The notes beneath the pieces were generated by a model. The model was given only the letters and a program-made list of their open reading frames with translations. It made no database searches and was not told the origin of the DNA. A program made the translations under genes and the position numbers. A stretch of 64,000 nucleotides of DNA from Kribbella sp. VKM Ac-2568 (GTDB lineage: Bacteria > Actinomycetota > Actinomycetes > Propionibacteriales > Kribbellaceae): contig NZ_SLVF01000015.1 in NCBI RefSeq assembly GCF_004345365.1, positions 1 through 64,000 of the forward strand, given 5' to 3'. Below, piece after piece: positions 17,379-24,984 of the stretch. The first letter of the stretch is position 1; every line of letters starts with the position of its first letter.

Positions 17379-18119
17379 TCAGACCGCTCGAACTTCGGCG
17401 AGCCGCTTGACTGCGTACTCGTCGTCCCAGCAGACGGCGGCTTCCCATGCGGCCGACGCTTGCGCGGCGATGTCGTGCGCTCCGTCGTCGAGGCCGGCAG
17501 CGTTGTCGGGCAGCACGAGGTCGAGGTCGGGGACGTCGACGTGCGACTCGTCCCAGTCGATCAGTGCGACCTGATTCGCGGTCATGCGGACGTTGCCAGG
17601 GTTGGCGTCGCCGTGGACGACGCATGTCTGACGTCCGGTGAGCCGCGCCCACGCTGCTCGGCATCGAGCAACGCTCTCAGGGGGCATCGCGCCGAGGTCG
17701 ATCTTCGTCCCGGTCTCGGAGTGCAGGAGGTCGGTCGACGATCGCCAGCCTGGGCGCTGCGGCCAACCCTGTGTCAACCGATGCAGCTCGCGGAGCGTGC
17801 CAGCCACGCGACGCCAGTCGGCCTGCGTCTCGGGCGGTCCGCCATCCAGGTAGGTCATCACCACCAGACCGTCGGCGAATAGCCGGCCGTCGGTAGTCGG
17901 GATCGGCACCGGCACGGTCAGACCTCCACGGTCGAGGTGTTGGAGGAGCTCGGTCTCCCACGCGAGATCAGCGTCGCTCCTGGCGCCGAGACGACCGACC
18001 GCGAGGTGCCCGTTGACGCGCACGCTCCACACGTCGTTGGCGACTCCGCCAGCGAGCGGTTCGATGCGAGCGACGTCTTCACCCCACTGCCCGAGTGACT
18101 CCCACCCCACTGGCCACAC
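17379..18119 (-). CDS. APH-family phosphotransferase
   Basis: 246 residues from GTG 18119. Kinase-like fold: nucleotide loop region IEPLAGGVANDVWSVRVNGHLAVGRLG, hinge VVMTYLDGG, catalytic loop CVVHGDANPGNVRM (HGDxxxxN, the Brenner motif of aminoglycoside/choline kinases) and metal-binding Asp in ALIDWDESHVDVPDLDLV. Length fits the small end of the family. It phosphorylates a hydroxyl on a small molecule. Aminoglycoside resistance is possible but not shown; many such genes act on sugars or macrolides. The N-terminal start is uncertain. Confidence 0.82.
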   Translation of the reverse strand: MWPVGWESLGQWGEDVARIEPLAGGVANDVWSVRVNGHLAVGRLGARSDADLAWETELLQHLDRGGLTVPVPIPTTDGRLFADGLVVMTYLDGGPPETQADWRRVAGTLRELHRLTQGWPQRPGWRSSTDLLHSETGTKIDLGAMPPESVARCRAAWARLTGRQTCVVHGDANPGNVRMTANQVALIDWDESHVDVPDLDLVLPDNAAGLDDGAHDIAAQASAAWEAAVCWDDEYAVKRLAEVRAV

Positions 18120-18543
18120 CTTACGGGGCTACGAACATCACTGTTCTCAGTAGAAGTCCGCACCTGCTTAATTTGCCTCCCTGCGGTGTCATCTACGCGG
18201 AGTGCCTGTCGTGGGCCCGAGGACGTGAAGGCGAAGACGTACGAGGCCTTTGTCCAGTGGTTGACGCACAGACAGTGCGGCCCATCGAGCGCTACGCCGC
18301 AGTCGCTCCGGAGATCTGGAACCTGTCTACGCCACCATGACCAGCCTGGACTGAGAAACGGCCAATAGCCGCACTCATCTGCCATGGTTCAAACTCGACT
18401 ACGGATCAGAAGGCCGGCGGCCGGTGCGCCTGGTCGGGCCCAACCAGGCGAGAGCCGCGGCCTAGGGTGGTCGAGATGCATGGCATGACTCGTGCCACGA
18501 ACGACGGATGCGCATGGGGAATCTCGCGCTCGCTGCGGGCGGC
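18120..18543. other. Gap with one inverted repeat copy
   Basis: About 420 bases with no supported gene. GCACTCATCTGCCATGG at 18371 is the reverse complement of the repeat core seen at 8185, so the repeat family occurs in both orientations. Confidence 0.4.
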
Positions 18544-18638
18544 CGTGTTGCTAAAAGCGCTGGTAGAGAGCCTATGCGACGGTGCCGTTCCTCCTCGTGT
18601 TGAGAAGCTCGTCGGTTCGATTCCGATAGGCGGCTCCA
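18544..18638 (+). repeat. tRNA-Thr-like sequence, left direct repeat of the mraY cassette
   Basis: The 3' end looks like tRNA-Thr: T-arm GTCGG-TTCGATT-CCGAT followed by AGGCGGC-T-CCA. A CTCGTGT loop resembles an anticodon loop for CGU. The GGTAGAG D-loop piece is present, but 25 bases separate it from the anticodon loop in place of about 7, and no matching GCCGCCT acceptor lies 5'. It is not a working tRNA as it stands. It starts with CGTGTTGCTAAAAGCGCTG, shared with the copy at 20132. Confidence 0.7.
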
Positions 18639-18760
18639 TCCAAACCCCCAGGTCAGAGGCCAGTTCATGTGGCGCCACTTGGAAGTAGGCCAGTCGTTCA
18701 TGTGCTTCCTCTTCTTCGTCCTCGAGGCCGTTTGAGACTGAACTCAATTGCTCTTGGGGC

Positions 18761-19846
18761 TCAGGCAAGCCAAGAGGCATAGAAGATCCCGAGCCCGGTC
18801 GCGACGAAGATGCCGGCGACGATCCAGAAGCGGATCACTACGGTGACCTCGTCCCATCCCAGGTGTTCGAAGTGATGGTGAATGGGAGCGATTCGGAAGA
18901 TGCGACGCCCCGTGCCCGTGAGTCGCTTGGTCAGCTTGAACCAGATCATTTGCAGTAGCACGGACATGGTCTCGAGTACGAACAGTCCGGCGACGACGAC
19001 CATCAGGAGCTCGGTTCGAGACATGATTGCCAGCCCGGCCAAGGCGCCACCGATGGCGAGGGAGCCGACATCGCCCATGATGATCCGTGCGGGCTTGGCG
19101 TTCCACCAAAGGAAGCCGATACAAGCTGCAGCGATGGCGGCCGCGAAGACCGCGAGGTCGAGAGGGTCGCGCACCTGGTAGCACTGTGACTCCACCACAG
19201 TGGGCCGCGAGGAGTCGCACAGCTGGTTGTTCTGCCAGATGTTCACGATGGTGTACGCGCCGAAGATCAACGCCGAGGCGCCGGCGAGCAGCCCGTCGGC
19301 ACCATCAGTGAGGTTGGCGCCGTTGGAGGTCGCGGTGACGATGAACCAGATCAATAGCAGGACCACGATCAGGGGCAGCTTGATCCCCCAGTCATGAGTG
19401 GTGGAGATGTACTGCGACGCCGGCCTGACACCGCGCTCGTCGGCGAAGAATTGCGTGGACAGGACCCCGAAGACGAGCGCGACCAGCGTCTGACCCGCCA
19501 TCTTGGCCCGACTACTCAGACCCTGGTTGTTCTGGGTATAGACCTTGATGAAGTCGTCGAGGAACCCCACTACCCCGCAGCCGAAGAACAGCAACATCAG
19601 GAGCCAAGCGCTGGCACTCGGCCACCCGCCGGTCAAGATCGTTGCCGTCAGATATGCCGCAGTGGCACTCAGCAGGATCACGAGACCGCCCATGGTCGGT
19701 GTACCCCGCTTGACATGATGTGTCGTCGGTCCGTCGTGCCTGATCGGCTGGCCGAAGCCGTGACGGGCGAACCATCCGATAGCGATCCGGGTCCCCAGCA
19801 ACGAGCAGACCGTCGCCAGCGCGCCGCTCAGGAGTATTGCCGGCAT
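18761..19846 (-). CDS. mraY: Phospho-MurNAc-pentapeptide transferase (MraY), outside the dcw cluster
   Basis: 361 residues from ATG 19846 (GAGAGGG nine bases upstream). Ten membrane helices. Catalytic motifs are all present: DDFIKV (~residue 110, Asp-Asp), NLTDGADGL (NxxxD), RIIMGDVGSLAIGG, and FRIAPIHHHFEHLGW (the HHH motif typical of MraY and not of WecA). It transfers phospho-MurNAc-pentapeptide from UDP to undecaprenyl phosphate, the first membrane step of peptidoglycan synthesis. No mur, fts or other dcw genes are near, so this is an extra or relocated copy. It is flanked by two tRNA-like direct repeats. Extra MraY copies can protect against nucleoside inhibitors of MraY; that role here is inference. 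Confidence 0.92.
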   Translation of the reverse strand: MPAILLSGALATVCSLLGTRIAIGWFARHGFGQPIRHDGPTTHHVKRGTPTMGGLVILLSATAAYLTATILTGGWPSASAWLLMLLFFGCGVVGFLDDFIKVYTQNNQGLSSRAKMAGQTLVALVFGVLSTQFFADERGVRPASQYISTTHDWGIKLPLIVVLLLIWFIVTATSNGANLTDGADGLLAGASALIFGAYTIVNIWQNNQLCDSSRPTVVESQCYQVRDPLDLAVFAAAIAAACIGFLWWNAKPARIIMGDVGSLAIGGALAGLAIMSRTELLMVVVAGLFVLETMSVLLQMIWFKLTKRLTGTGRRIFRIAPIHHHFEHLGWDEVTVVIRFWIVAGIFVATGLGIFYASWLA

Positions 19847-20131
19847 AACGTTGAGCCCTCTCGGCCATTCGGGTGGTCGATCCCTTCGAGGCAAGAGGGA
19901 GTCGTCTCGCCGCCCATTCTGGGTTACAAGAATCGGCAAATCGGTCAAACATAGCGAAGATGCAGGTCCAGGCAGGCCGCGACCTGGGTCGAACTAGGCC
20001 AGAGGCCGGCCTTCGAGTAGCGGACGATCAATCGGAGGGGCGGCGCTGACTCGTCGGCCGCGGCCGTGGTGCAGGACGTGGTGCGAACCCCTGGAAAACT
20101 CATGGTGGAATTCGAGTGTGGTGCGGGTGTT

Positions 20132-20213
20132 CGTGTTGCTAGAAGCGCTGCTGGAGGGCGAATGCGACGCTGAGCGTCCTCCTCGTAATGAGGAGGTCAT
20201 CGGTTCGACTCCG
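20132..20213 (+). repeat. tRNA-like sequence, right direct repeat of the mraY cassette
   Basis: It begins CGTGTTGCTAGAAGCGCTG and shares ATGCGACG, TCCTCCTCGT and TCATCGGTTCGACTCCG with the copy at 18544, in the same order and orientation (about three quarters identical over 82 bases). CCTCCTC and GAGGAGG form a 7-bp hairpin around GTAAT. The acceptor end has diverged (no CCA). A 7-bp GC hairpin with TTC loop follows at 20245-20261. Confidence 0.7.
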
Positions 20214-20323
20214 TCTTTGCCGAGGTGAGCTCTTGTGGATCAAGGCGCGCCTTCGGCGCGCGGGGCGAGCGTGCGCGTGCGGCCTTCTGCCGTTCACCGT
20301 CGCAACCAGGTCATCGCGGACGC

Positions 20324-21160
20324 CTACAGCGGGTTCCCGCGGGCGTCGCAGGGAGGAGACACGTTCTGGTTGGCTACCACGAGCTCCTCGTCGATGATCT
20401 GCAGCGTTCGCTGCATGGCCACGGGCCGAAGGCCACCGAAGCCCTCATGGAATGGCTGGTTGAGCGCGCCCAGCAGCAAGAGCAGCGATGTGACGACGGA
20501 GGCCACCGTGCCCACGAGGAGGGCCTGGACCACTGGCCGTTCGCCACTGTCGGCGAAGAAGAGCATGTACAAGAGGATGAGGCCCGACACGAAGAACAGC
20601 ACCACCCACAGCGGGGCCGGGATCACTCCGACGGCACCGTGTAAGCGGTCGCCGCGGGCCTCCTCGCGAGTCTGTCGCTGACTCAGCCAGATGTCGAAGG
20701 CCGACTGCTCGGTCGCACTGCTCGGCTTGACCGTCTGCAGCGTCTGGAACATCTCGCCGGCCCAGGGGTTCAGCTCCTCGCCCAGCGTGCCGGCCTGCAT
20801 CCGGTCCCACTGGACCCCGGCCACCGAGCGGGCGTAGCAGACGAGATCATTGGTCAGCTCTATGCGGACAGGTTCCGGAAAGAACTGCGCGGTCTCGACC
20901 TGCTGGGAGACGATCAGCGCCTCCCGCTCCGCCCCCGTGCGGGCGGTGTCGTAGCTGGTGAAGGCCAGGAACACGACGAAACCCGACAGGACTGCGAAGC
21001 CGGTGGCCAGTACGCCGAACACGCCTGCCGCGCGGTCCCCGTCGTGGAAGAAACTGCCGTCCGGCGCATGACGGCGCACAACCAGCATGCCCGCGATGGC
21101 CAGGACGGTCACCGCGACAACGATGAGGATGGAGACCAGAATGTTCGTGGGACCAGTCAA
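20324..21160 (-). CDS. DUF4239-like membrane protein
   Basis: 278 residues; the TTG at 21160 is the apparent start but lacks a clear ribosome site. Two N-terminal membrane helices (NILVSILIVVAVTVLAIAGMLVV; AAGVFGVLATGFAVLSGFVVFLAF) are followed by a soluble helical part with TSYDTARTGAEREALIVSQQVETAQFFPEPVRIELTNDLVCYARSVAGVQW. Two more helices follow (APLWVVLFFVSGLILLYMLFFAD; ALLVGTVASVVTSLLLLLGALNQPF). The RTGAEREA segment and the LxxLxRPF-like end match the bestrophin-like DUF4239 group. Function is unestablished; it is probably an ion channel-like membrane protein. Confidence 0.72.
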   Translation of the reverse strand: MTGPTNILVSILIVVAVTVLAIAGMLVVRRHAPDGSFFHDGDRAAGVFGVLATGFAVLSGFVVFLAFTSYDTARTGAEREALIVSQQVETAQFFPEPVRIELTNDLVCYARSVAGVQWDRMQAGTLGEELNPWAGEMFQTLQTVKPSSATEQSAFDIWLSQRQTREEARGDRLHGAVGVIPAPLWVVLFFVSGLILLYMLFFADSGERPVVQALLVGTVASVVTSLLLLLGALNQPFHEGFGGLRPVAMQRTLQIIDEELVVANQNVSPPCDARGNPL

Positions 21161-21689
21161 GCCCGCAGTAGCGGAAATCGCCTCATCTGGTTGGGGTGAT
21201 GCAGATCGCCGAGACCTGCATGCCGCCTCGTCCGATAAGCACGTGTGAGGAGGGTCCGCACGCAGACGATAGCGCCCCCGGAGTACGCACCCTCCTGACC
21301 TGCAGCCGCCACGACCGGGGTGGTTGCAGATCGTCTACCAATGCCACGCGATGTGTAGTCGATCCGCGTTGTTCAGCGACCTGGGCACCCGGTCCCACGG
21401 CGTGTCCAAACCCACCGGACCGACCTCGGTCTGCAGCGTCCTCGGCGTGCTGCCGTTGCAAGAGTTCGGCACGCCCGACCGGCCGGGTCGCCCTTGTCAT
21501 AGCCCAGATGATCGCTCAGCTCGGCGGCCAAACCCCGCTCCAAGACAGCCTTCACTAGGCCTCGCTGTCACTGTGGCGACCGCATCACCGGCATCCTCCA
21601 CAGGGCGACGGTGGACGTCAGCGGCGACCTCATCGAAGACCCCGAGTCCAAACTACGAGCCCACATGGCGAGGCGGTAGTGGGACACCA
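21161..21689 (-). mobile_element. IS256-type transposase remnant in a gene-poor gap
   Basis: On the minus strand, 21555-21460 reads MKAVLERGLAAELSDHLGYDKGDPAGR, the conserved N-terminal motif of IS256 (Mutator) transposases. It continues in a shifted frame with a Ser/Asn-Gly-x-x-x-K/R-T-L-x-T-E-V-G-like stretch before degenerating near 21340. The DDE catalytic domain is absent. No terminal inverted repeats were found. The rest of the gap holds only a short plus-strand open piece (about 21580-21680, GILHRATVDVSGDLIEDPESKLRAHMARR), perhaps the tail of a lost gene. Confidence 0.7.
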
Positions 21690-22370
21690 TCATGACGGGG
21701 TGTCCGTCTGTTCAGCGGCGACTTCACGGGTTGGCGGGCGGGTGAAGAGAATGACCACGCTGACGAGGAGAACCCAAGCGGGAAAGGCTAGTTGGGTCCA
21801 TCGGTGTTCACCGGCGGCCACCAGCAGCACCACCGCGACGAGATAGCCGAGGATTGCCACCCACCGGGGGAAGGCTGAAGTGCGCAGACCCACGGTACTC
21901 ACCGAGAGGGTGAACACTGCGGCCATGCGCATGGCGTAGACGGAAATGAGCGCCTGCGTGCTGGTGCGGCCGTACGCCCAGACGTCGGCGTTGACGTCCG
22001 ATCCCGCGAGCATCGCCGTCATGCTGGACGCCGTGACAGCGCCAATGAAGAGCATGGCCAGGAAGAGAAGCCCACTGCCCAGGAAGACGGTGGAGAACAG
22101 TCGGTCCTCGACGTCGCCGAGCTGATCACGAACGACGCCGATGAACCACAGAAAGGCGATTCCGGCAAACGGCACGAGCTGGAGACTGATCTGGATCAGC
22201 CTCCGTCGCGCTGCGTCGGATTCGAGCGACTGAAGGCTGTCCGCGGAAAGTGCGATGCGGACCATCGTCAACGCTGCCAGGAGCAGCACCCCAAACACGA
22301 TCCCTGCGACGGCTGCTGACCGTCGACTTCGCCAGAATCGTGCCTCCAGCCTCGGCGCCCTGGCGTTCAC
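21690..22370 (-). CDS. Integral membrane protein, unknown
   Basis: 226 residues if started at GTG 22370 (VNARAPRLEARFWRSRRSAAVAGIVFG); upstream in-frame codons lack coding character. About six hydrophobic helices, including AAVAGIVFGVLLLAALTMVRIAL, LVPFAGIAFLWFIGVV, LLFLAMLFIGAVTASSM, WVAILGYLVAVVLLVAAG and FPAWVLLVSVVILFTRPP. The arginine cluster at the N-terminus suggests a cytoplasmic N-terminus. No transporter or enzyme motif is recognised. It resembles conserved actinobacterial membrane proteins without known role. Confidence 0.7.
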   Translation of the reverse strand: MNARAPRLEARFWRSRRSAAVAGIVFGVLLLAALTMVRIALSADSLQSLESDAARRRLIQISLQLVPFAGIAFLWFIGVVRDQLGDVEDRLFSTVFLGSGLLFLAMLFIGAVTASSMTAMLAGSDVNADVWAYGRTSTQALISVYAMRMAAVFTLSVSTVGLRTSAFPRWVAILGYLVAVVLLVAAGEHRWTQLAFPAWVLLVSVVILFTRPPTREVAAEQTDTPS

Positions 22371-22897
22371 ATCGGCCCTGCCTGTGCAGTCAGCAGGGAG
22401 GCTTCGTGAAGCCCAACAAGCCAGACAAACCCACGTGACCGAACCATGTGCCCCCCCGTTCGTCAAGCTACGCCGAAGCGGCCTTCAGAGGCAACGGTCC
22501 GCCGATGTCCGGCCGACGGGGGAGACGGAATGCTGCTCGTCTTCCTCGTGTCCGGACTCAGCTCGTGGAAGCGGCGGCACGAGACTGTGAGGTATGGCGA
22601 CGGTGTGCGATGTGCCGACTATGGGAGACCTCAGCGAGCCTGCGGTGGGTCTGGACTGCGGGTGATCGCTGGCCCCGCCGGTCGCCGGTCGACCACGCGG
22701 CCTGAGATCTTCGTCGCCGGCTGCGCGCAGGGGTGACGCTGCAGGGTCGGGCGTGATCGGTGATCAGCCAGATCCGGCCCGTACCGGCTGAGTCATACCC
22801 TACGGGTGATGCCAGGCGGACTCAGGTGCTGGCAACGTCGAAGTCATGTCCATTGTCTGGCTTGCCGTGACGATCGCCGTCAGCGTTTCGGGCGATC
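22371..22897. other. Gap with a partial repeat
   Basis: About 527 bases without a supported gene. TGATCAGCCAGATCCGGCC at 22761 shares CAGCCAGATCCGG with the repeat copy at 23607. Confidence 0.4.
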
Positions 22898-23593
22898 GTG
22901 GCTGAGGGTTTGACGCCGTCCGAGTCGGCCAAAGAGCTCGAGCACCATCGGCATGCCGAGCAGGGCGCGCACGGCGAGCACCGTCGTGAGGTCATTGCCG
23001 TGGTGGAGGCTGTGCTCCTGTCGGTCGTCACAATCGTGACTGCCTGGGCGGGCTACTCCGCAGCCAAATGGGGCACCGAGTCCCGTCTGGACCTCGCGCA
23101 TGGATCCGCGCTGCGCATCGAGGCGAACCGAGCCTTTGCTGTCGCCGCCGAGAACCGCAACTTCGACGCAAGCACGTTCAACGCCTGGTTCATCGCCAAC
23201 ACGCTCGGCAACCCCGAGAAGATGGCGATCGCCGAGCGCCGGTTCCGGCCGGGATTCCGGGTCGCGTTCGATGCTTGGCGGGCGACGGACCCCGACCATA
23301 ATCCGTCAGCCCCGCCGGGTCCGACCTACATGCCGGACTACCGACAGCCGGAGAAGGACCAAGCCGACCAGCTTGATCGAGGCGCCGACGCGGCCACCGC
23401 CAGCGGCTACCAGTCAGCAGGTGTTGCTGACAACTACGTCCGGATCACGGTGCTGCTGGCCACGGTGCTGTTCTTGGTAGGGATTGGTAGCACGTTCAAG
23501 GCCAGGCAGGTGCGCGTCGTCCTGGCCTCGGTCGGTGCCGTGATGCTCGTGACTGCGGTGGTCCTCATCGCGCAGCAGCCGCGACCCCGCTGA
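22898..23593 (+). CDS. Membrane protein with large central soluble domain
   Basis: 231 residues from GTG 22898 (VAEGLTPSESAKELEHHRHAEQGAHGEHRREVIAVVEAVLLSVVTIVTAWAGYSAAKW). It has one membrane helix near residue 35-55, a central soluble stretch with LRIEANRAFAVAAENRNFDASTFNAWFIANTLGNPEKMAIAERRFRPGF, and two C-terminal helices (ITVLLATVLFLVGIGSTF; VVLASVGAVMLVTAVVLIAQ). The layout resembles DUF4337-type proteins. The His-rich N-terminus could bind metal but this is speculative. Function unknown. Confidence 0.72.
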   Translation: MAEGLTPSESAKELEHHRHAEQGAHGEHRREVIAVVEAVLLSVVTIVTAWAGYSAAKWGTESRLDLAHGSALRIEANRAFAVAAENRNFDASTFNAWFIANTLGNPEKMAIAERRFRPGFRVAFDAWRATDPDHNPSAPPGPTYMPDYRQPEKDQADQLDRGADAATASGYQSAGVADNYVRITVLLATVLFLVGIGSTFKARQVRVVLASVGAVMLVTAVVLIAQQPRPR

Positions 23594-24061
23594 CGGAGGA
23601 TGGTCAGCCAGATCCGGTAGTTGGTGCGACGTGCGTCAGCGCGCCCGCGACGCGGTCTGTCGTGGTGATCCAGCTTTTCAGCCAGTGTTTCGCAGCGGCG
23701 AGAGTTTGCCGCAGACAGTCGAGGTTGACTGCAGGCACAGGATTATGAGGGCCATGGCACCTGCCACTCCGGCTGACTCCGGGCTGCACGACTTCTGCTG
23801 CTGCCCCCTGGGGAACTGGAGCCACGCTGTTGGACCTGATTTCATGGCACGAACCATGGCATGCGAGTGCCGCCCGGGTAGTTCGCCCGGGCGCACGTTG
23901 GCCAGCGGCCCCCGCTGGTTTGGGGGGCCACTCGCTGTGAGCCGTTACCTGCGACGGGAGACACGCCGCGCGGTGCGACGCCCGGTTCGGCGTGCGACCC
24001 TGCGTGATCCAAACATCCGGTCTACCTCCTCCCTGTGCGCTGGCGAACGTCGGCCGCACGG
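23594..24061. other. Gap with long repeat copy and a hairpin
   Basis: The dispersed repeat at 23607-23662 (GCCAGATCCGGTAGTTGG, then GCGACGTGCGTCAGCGCGCC) matches 7385-7430. A strong hairpin lies at 23867-23896 (GTGCCGCCCGGG against CCCGGGCGCAC, with one bulge). No gene is supported; the hairpin has no T-tract. Confidence 0.5.
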
Positions 24062-24610
24062 TCAGCGGGTGGCGGCCGCTGTTTCCATCTCGTGCAGTTC
24101 CTTGGCTTCCTCAGCCGCCACCAGCCCGATCTCGACGAGGTCCAGTGGGCTGATGAAACCGTCGCTGATTCGGAACCCCCCGGCACGGGCAATGGCGTCC
24201 CGGAGCGGCACAGCCCAGTGGTGCTCCAGCAGGATGAGCGCCGCGGCGGAGTCGTTCGGGATGTCCTCAAGCACATCCCAGGCATCCTCCCCGGTCAACG
24301 CGCCCACACCGCCCTGCTCGGCAACCGCTTCGGCGCCGGCTTCCGCGCCAGCCGCCATCCCCTCCTCGCCCTCGAAGCCCAGGCCGATCAGCGCCCCGAT
24401 CTTGCTGCCCAGCTCGACCGCTTCCTGCTCGGACAGGTTGCTGAGATGCTCCGCCTCCAGGTCGCCGTCCGCGCTCTTGTAGACCGCCAACGAGTCGATC
24501 ACGCGGACGGTGTCGCTCGACCGGAGCCTTTCGAGTTCGGCGATGATCTCACCGTGGAATTCAGGGTGCCGGAATCCCAGCACGATGAGCTGTACTGGCC
24601 CGATTGCCAT
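24062..24610 (-). CDS. DUF6325/DUF1269-like protein
   Basis: 182 residues from ATG 24610 (GGGAGAGTGG upstream). It begins MAIGPVQLIVLGFRHPEFHGEIIAELERLRSSDTVRVIDSLAVYKSADGDLEA, the opening typical of this family. A central Gly/Ala-rich helix pair follows (LGSKIGALIGLGFEGEEGMAAGAEAGAEAVAEQGG), then NDSAAALILLEHHWAVPLRDAIARAGGFRISDGFISP. These proteins are small, acidic and often near stress or membrane genes in actinobacteria. The biochemical role is not known. Confidence 0.8.
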   Translation of the reverse strand: MAIGPVQLIVLGFRHPEFHGEIIAELERLRSSDTVRVIDSLAVYKSADGDLEAEHLSNLSEQEAVELGSKIGALIGLGFEGEEGMAAGAEAGAEAVAEQGGVGALTGEDAWDVLEDIPNDSAAALILLEHHWAVPLRDAIARAGGFRISDGFISPLDLVEIGLVAAEEAKELHEMETAAATR

Positions 24611-24984
24611 GTTCCACTCTCCCTCTCTTCTCCTGAGTACCCGCTCAAAGCCGCAAAGTCATCTCGGGTTGCGGTCCGTGAGCACTGTCAGGAGGAATCC
24701 ATTGGCTGCACCCCACACTGCTGCGGGCGTCACGTTTGCGCGTCATCCAGGACGGATGATCGTCGCAAGCGATGAGCACGCTCGCCCCTTGACCCGTACC
24801 GCGCGCTGGAAGATCGCTTCACCGCCAAGCACCTGACGGTGAACCAGGTCCCGAGAACCTTTGCCAGAGCTACCAGCTGCTCTTCCGCCACCTGTGGGGG
24901 TGAGGTGACGGCCGTCGTGAGTGCGCGGTTGACTACGCGATCACGAGCTCGATAGTTCAGGATGGAGCAGCTTGGCCCCGCCTT
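24611..24984. other. Gap without a confident gene
   Basis: 374 bases. An AGGAGG site at about 24691 precedes a TTG and a 45-codon open frame (LAAPHTAAGVTFARHPGRM...), which could be a leader peptide or a fragment. Evidence is weak. Confidence 0.3.

Noticed and set aside
18462-18780. Minus-strand open frames containing GIEPTSFSTRGG and SRLSESNRRASQHE
   Set aside because: These are the well-known false proteins read antisense across tRNA-like sequence; they support the tRNA-like remnant and not a gene.
20245-20261. GC hairpin with TTC loop as a terminator
   Set aside because: Only 7 pairs, no T-tract, and no plus-strand gene ends just before it.
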